From Acidobacteriota bacterium (GTDB lineage Bacteria > Acidobacteriota > Terriglobia > Bryobacterales > Bryobacteraceae): a stretch of 8,626 nt of DNA. The position numbers and the translations under genes are program-made. The stretch's first letter is position 1. Every line of letters begins with the position of its first letter. The stretch lies in contig VFZQ01000188.1 of NCBI GenBank assembly GCA_016871135.1, positions 1 to 8,626 of the forward strand, given 5' to 3'. The notes under the pieces were generated by a model. The model was not told where the DNA came from. It ran no database searches and saw only the letters and a program-made list of their open reading frames with translations. Shown here in pieces: positions 5,695 to 8,626 of the stretch.

Positions 5695-6562
5695 GCGCTT
5701 CATAAACGTGAGCGGCGGCGGCGACGTCTTCCAGGCCAAGCCCGATAGACTTGAACAGTGTGATCGCGCTGGCGTTGGAGCGGACGGGGCGATCCTTCAT
5801 TTCGACCACGCGAGACCAATCGATGCTGGCTAGAAGCAAATCGCCGGCTTCGGTGCGCGCTTGTTCGATGGAGTCGACCGCGACGACATCGGCGCGATGG
5901 ACGAGCGCCGCCGGGACTTCGGCGCGATTGGCGATGTTTGATCCGGCGGCATTGATGTGGGTTCCGGGCGCGATCGCGCTGTCGTCGAAGAGCGGGTCCT
6001 TTGCGCTGGTCATTGTGATTACGATGCCGGCTTGCGCGACGGCTTCGTTGGCGGATTCGCAGACGACGGCGTTGTGCGTGTTTGCGAAGGCTTCGGCGTT
6101 GGCGCGGGTGCGGCTCCACACGAATACGCGATCAACCGTTCGGACCGCGCGCACCGCCTCCAATTGGCTGGCCGCTTGAAAGCCGCTGCCCAACACCGCG
6201 ACCGTCGAGGCGTCCTCGCGCGCGAGCCATTTCGTCGCTACGCCCGATGCCGCTCCGGTGCGGATTTGGCCGAGCCAGTTGGCGTCGAACAGCGCCAGAG
6301 GCCGGCCTGTTTGCGCGTCGTAGAGCAGGAAGTGGAACCACGCGCCGTGTTTCGCGTGTGTCGAATAGACCTTTGTTCCGAAGTACTTTTCGTTTGCTCC
6401 GGCAAGTGAGTGGAGCACCGCGCCAGACGGCATCCGCATGCGACGGCGCGGCTGATTTTGCGCGCGGCCCTCACCCCAATCGATGAACGCCTGCTCCAAA
6501 AGCACAACCGCCTTCTCCATGGGGAGAAGGCGGCGTACGGTTGCTTCGTCGATGTGCAGCAC
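5651..6562 (-). CDS. Ornithine cyclodeaminase / mu-crystallin family NAD(P)-dependent enzyme
   Basis: This 303-aa protein belongs to the family of ornithine cyclodeaminases, alanine dehydrogenases and cyclic imine (ketimine) reductases. Visible landmarks are Arg41, Lys64 (GTKVYS, the conserved substrate-carboxylate lysine), RTGAASGVATKWLA from 101, the dinucleotide motif GSGFQA at 125-130, AAGSNIANRAEV from 205, Asp230, and the C-terminal LFKSIGLGLEDVAAA. After the second strand the sequence is WSRTR rather than an acidic residue, so NADP(H) is somewhat more likely than NAD(H). The start is GTG at 6560-6562, because the MLHIDEATVRRLLP stretch is the usual family N-terminus; Met15 is internal. 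No clear Shine-Dalgarno precedes it, but the aceE stop is only 5 bases upstream, so translation may be coupled. The precise reaction cannot be chosen from sequence: ornithine to proline, alanine dehydrogenation, or imine reduction are all possible. Confidence 0.86.
   Translation of the reverse strand: MLHIDEATVRRLLPMEKAVVLLEQAFIDWGEGRAQNQPRRRMRMPSGAVLHSLAGANEKYFGTKVYSTHAKHGAWFHFLLYDAQTGRPLALFDANWLGQIRTGAASGVATKWLAREDASTVAVLGSGFQAASQLEAVRAVRTVDRVFVWSRTRANAEAFANTHNAVVCESANEAVAQAGIVITMTSAKDPLFDDSAIAPGTHINAAGSNIANRAEVPAALVHRADVVAVDSIEQARTEAGDLLLASIDWSRVVEMKDRPVRSNASAITLFKSIGLGLEDVAAAAHVYEALSAGRQREGIRGLP
6508..6533. repeat. Perfect 11-bp inverted repeat with 4-base loop inside the cyclodeaminase-family gene
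   Basis: CCGCCTTCTCC at 6508-6518 and GGAGAAGGCGG at 6523-6533 are exact reverse complements around ATGG. On the minus strand the hairpin covers about codons 10-19 of the cyclodeaminase-family gene, including the internal ATG at codon 15, and lies about 30 bases after the GTG start and under 40 bases after the aceE stop. The stem is GC-rich, so a stable RNA hairpin is expected. No T-run follows on either strand, so it is not a standard terminator. Confidence 0.6.
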
Positions 6563-6567
6563 GAGTG

Positions 6568-8626
6568 TTAGGCGTGCGACGGATCCATGCGGTCAGGATC
6601 CATGCCGAGATCGCGGATCGCCTGCGCGGCGCGAGCGGCGTCGAACTTGCCGTCCTTTGCAAGCCGCGAGAGCGCGGCGGCCGCGATGGCGGCTCCGTCG
6701 ACTTCGAAGTGCTTACGCAGATGGGGACGGTTGTCCGAACGGCCGAAGCCATCGGTGCCGAGCGAAACCATGCGGCCGGGCAGCCACGGGGCAATCTGAT
6801 CGGGAACGATCTTCATGTAGTCGCTGGCGGCGATGATCGGTTGCGTTGTGCCCGCGAGGACCTGTTCGAGATAGGTCTGCTTGGGCGCTTCGGTGGGGTG
6901 GAGGCGATTCCAGCGTTCGGTCTCGAGACAGTCGCGGCGCAGTTCGTTGTAGCTGGTGGCGCTGTAGACATCGGCGGCGATGCCGTAGTTGTCGCGGAGG
7001 ATCACTTGCGCTTTCACCGCTTCGTTGAAGATCGCGCCGCTGCCGAACAGCAGCACCTGCGCTTCGCCGTTCGAGGCCGAGTTGAACTTGTAGAGACCGC
7101 GCAACACGCCTTCGGCGACATCGCCGGGAATCGGAGCCTGTGCGTAGTCGTCGTTGCAGATGGCGATGTAGTAGAAGCGATCCTCGTTCAGCTCGTACAT
7201 CCGCTTGATGCCGTCTTGGACGATGATGGCGATTTCGTAGGCGAACGCCGGATCGAAGGAGTGGCAGGTCGGGATGGTGCTCGACAGCACGAGGCTGTGG
7301 CCGTCCTGGTGCTGCAAGCCTTCGCCGGAAAGCGTCGTGCGGCCCGCCGTCGCGCCCATCAGGAAGCCCTTGCCGCGCGAGTCGGCGAAGGCCCATGCCA
7401 TATCCCCGATGCGCTGGAAGCCGAACATCGAGTAATAGGTGTAGAAGGGAATCATCGGCACGCCGTAGTTGGCGTAGGCGGTGCCGGCGGCGGTGAACGA
7501 TCCCATCGAGCCCGCTTCGGTGATGCCTTCTTCGAGGATCTGACCGTCCTTGGCTTCGTGGTAGTAGAGGAACATGTCCGCGTCGACCGGCTTGTAGAGC
7601 TGGCCTTGGCTGGCGTAGATGCCAACCTGGCGGAACAACGAATCCATACCGAAGGTACGCGCTTCGTCGGGGATGATCGGCACAATGTACTTGCCGAGTT
7701 CGGGATCTTTGAGCAGCGTCGTCAGGATACGGACGAAAGCCATCGTCGTGGAAAGCTCGCGCGTGCCGGAGCCTTCGAGCGCGTCCTTGAACTTTTCGAT
7801 CGACGGCGCTTTGAGCGCGATCGCGGCAGGCGTGCGCGTGGGCACGTAGCCGCCGAGCGCCGCGCGGCGTTCGTGCATGTACTTGATCTCGGGCGCATCG
7901 TTACCGGGCGTGAAGAACGCGCACTTCATCGCCTGCTCGTCGGTTACCGGAATGCTGAAACGGTTGCGGACGTAGATGAGCTGGTTTTCGTCGAGCTTCT
8001 TCTGCTGGTGCGTGAAGTTGCGCGCTTCGCCGGCGTCTCCCATGCCGTACCCTTTGATGGTCTTGGCCAGAATGACGGTAGGACGGCCGTTGGTCTGCAG
8101 CGCGCGATTGTAGGCGTTGTAGATCTTCTTGGGATCGTGACCGCCACGGCGCAGCTTGGCCAAATCGTCGTCGGACATGTCCTTGACGAGTTCGAGCAGT
8201 TCGGGATACTTGCCAAAGAACTCCTGGCGGATGTAGGCGCCGCCCTTGGCTTTGAAGTTCTGGAACTCGCCGTCGACGCACTCTTCCATGCGCCGCACGA
8301 GCAGGCCGGATTTGTCCTTGGCGAGCAGGTGATCCCACTCTTCGCCCCACAGCAGTTTGATGACGTTCCAGCCGGCGCCGCGGAACACGCCTTCGAGTTC
8401 CTTGACCACGCTGCCATTACCGCGAACGGGTCCATCGAGGCGCTGCAGGTTGCAATTGATGATCCAGATCAGGTTGTCGAGTTTCTCGCTGGTAGCGATC
8501 CGGATGGCGCCGTAGGATTCGGGCTCGTCCATTTCGCCGTCGCCGAGATAGGCCCAGACCTTGCGGTCGGTGGCCGGCATCAGGCCGCGGTTTTCCATGT
8601 AGCGCATGAAGCGCGCCTGGTAGATG
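6568..8626 (-). CDS. aceE: Pyruvate dehydrogenase E1 component, homodimeric type (5'-partial)
   Basis: This is the E1 subunit of the pyruvate dehydrogenase complex, which decarboxylates pyruvate on thiamine diphosphate and acetylates the lipoyl groups of E2. The window holds the last 685 residues and TAA at 6568-6570. The gene runs off the right edge, and by comparison with Escherichia coli AceE about 200 N-terminal residues are missing. The TPP motif begins at GDGEMDEPES (about 8515-8544) and ends at NCN, with the same 30-residue spacing as in AceE. The His matching catalytic His407 of E. coli is in FTHQQKK (codon 8008-8010). QILEEGITEAGS, MIPFYTYYSMFGFQRIGD and LSGEGLQHQDGHS are all intact, as is the C-terminal LGTDGFGRSDNRPHLRKHFEVD. 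No frameshift or missing catalytic residue is seen. E2 and E3 genes are not in the window. The next gene starts 5 bases downstream on the same strand. Confidence 0.96.
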   Translation of the reverse strand, partial: IYQARFMRYMENRGLMPATDRKVWAYLGDGEMDEPESYGAIRIATSEKLDNLIWIINCNLQRLDGPVRGNGSVVKELEGVFRGAGWNVIKLLWGEEWDHLLAKDKSGLLVRRMEECVDGEFQNFKAKGGAYIRQEFFGKYPELLELVKDMSDDDLAKLRRGGHDPKKIYNAYNRALQTNGRPTVILAKTIKGYGMGDAGEARNFTHQQKKLDENQLIYVRNRFSIPVTDEQAMKCAFFTPGNDAPEIKYMHERRAALGGYVPTRTPAAIALKAPSIEKFKDALEGSGTRELSTTMAFVRILTTLLKDPELGKYIVPIIPDEARTFGMDSLFRQVGIYASQGQLYKPVDADMFLYYHEAKDGQILEEGITEAGSMGSFTAAGTAYANYGVPMIPFYTYYSMFGFQRIGDMAWAFADSRGKGFLMGATAGRTTLSGEGLQHQDGHSLVLSSTIPTCHSFDPAFAYEIAIIVQDGIKRMYELNEDRFYYIAICNDDYAQAPIPGDVAEGVLRGLYKFNSASNGEAQVLLFGSGAIFNEAVKAQVILRDNYGIAADVYSATSYNELRRDCLETERWNRLHPTEAPKQTYLEQVLAGTTQPIIAASDYMKIVPDQIAPWLPGRMVSLGTDGFGRSDNRPHLRKHFEVDGAAIAAAALSRLAKDGKFDAARAAQAIRDLGMDPDRMDPSHA

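Noticed and set aside
5957..6409. 150-codon plus-strand frame opposite the cyclodeaminase-family gene
   Set aside because: The minus-strand frame carries every family motif here. The plus-strand frame has no domain or ribosome binding site that I can recognise.
6515..6520. Codon 15 ATG as an alternative start of the cyclodeaminase-family gene
   Set aside because: The 14 residues before it match the usual family N-terminus, and a start here would place the ATG in a hairpin with no ribosome binding site.
6508..6533. Intrinsic terminator at the inverted repeat
   Set aside because: No T-run follows the stem on either strand and it lies inside an intact conserved gene.
8605..8607. ATG at 8607 as the true start of aceE
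   Set aside because: The frame stays open to the window edge and the preceding IYQARF matches AceE sequence well inside the protein, so the gene is simply cut by the window.
1..8626. CRISPR arrays, tRNA or rRNA genes, insertion sequences, prophage or attachment sites
   Set aside because: Nearly all of the window is coding for housekeeping-type enzymes. No regular repeats, terminal inverted repeats, transposase motifs or RNA-like folds were seen.

Overview
The window is GC-rich, densely packed bacterial chromosome with bacterial start codons (GTG, TTG, ATG), 4-bp and zero-bp gene junctions, and genes of central 2-oxoacid metabolism. The mix of a KorA/KorB 2-oxoacid oxidoreductase, a GltD-like flavoprotein partner and a homodimeric-type pyruvate dehydrogenase E1 fits an Acidobacteriota-like soil bacterium. 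That placement is an impression from protein style and base composition; a proteobacterium or another GC-rich phylum cannot be excluded. I see no RNA genes, mobile elements, CRISPR arrays or prophage signs.

Left end (1-155): possibly the last 11 codons of an upstream gene, then a leader of about 120 bases. The leader holds an AT-rich perfect inverted repeat (8-bp arms, 76-83 and 93-100) around a -10-like hexamer, and a small palindrome (146-156) over the ribosome binding site of the first full gene. It also contains an uncertain 40-codon ORF.

Plus-strand operon (156-5694): four tightly linked genes. First is a 594-aa FAD/NAD(P)/iron-sulfur flavoprotein with a C-terminal two-cluster ferredoxin domain (KorC-like). 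Next are the alpha (fused gamma-alpha, 601 aa) and beta (351 aa) subunits of a 2-oxoacid oxidoreductase. Together they look like a self-contained 2-oxoacid:NAD(P)+ oxidoreductase, probably for 2-oxoglutarate: KorAB oxidises the acid with CoA to an acyl-CoA, and KorC passes the electrons to NAD(P)+. The fourth gene, coupled by ATGA, is an S33/proline-iminopeptidase-like alpha/beta hydrolase with a possible short signal peptide.

Minus-strand operon (8626-5651): the C-terminal 685 residues of pyruvate dehydrogenase E1 (aceE, cut by the window end), followed after 5 bases by an ornithine cyclodeaminase/mu-crystallin-family gene with a GTG start. The two operons converge and their last coding sequences overlap tail to tail by 44 bp, with no terminator visible between them. 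The locus therefore puts two different ways of oxidatively decarboxylating 2-oxoacids (ferredoxin-oxidoreductase type and dehydrogenase-complex type) face to face.

The families are known. The most noteworthy points are the apparent split of an iron-sulfur ligand motif between the two ends of the KorC-like protein, the leader palindromes, and an 11-bp perfect hairpin inside the start of the cyclodeaminase-family gene.
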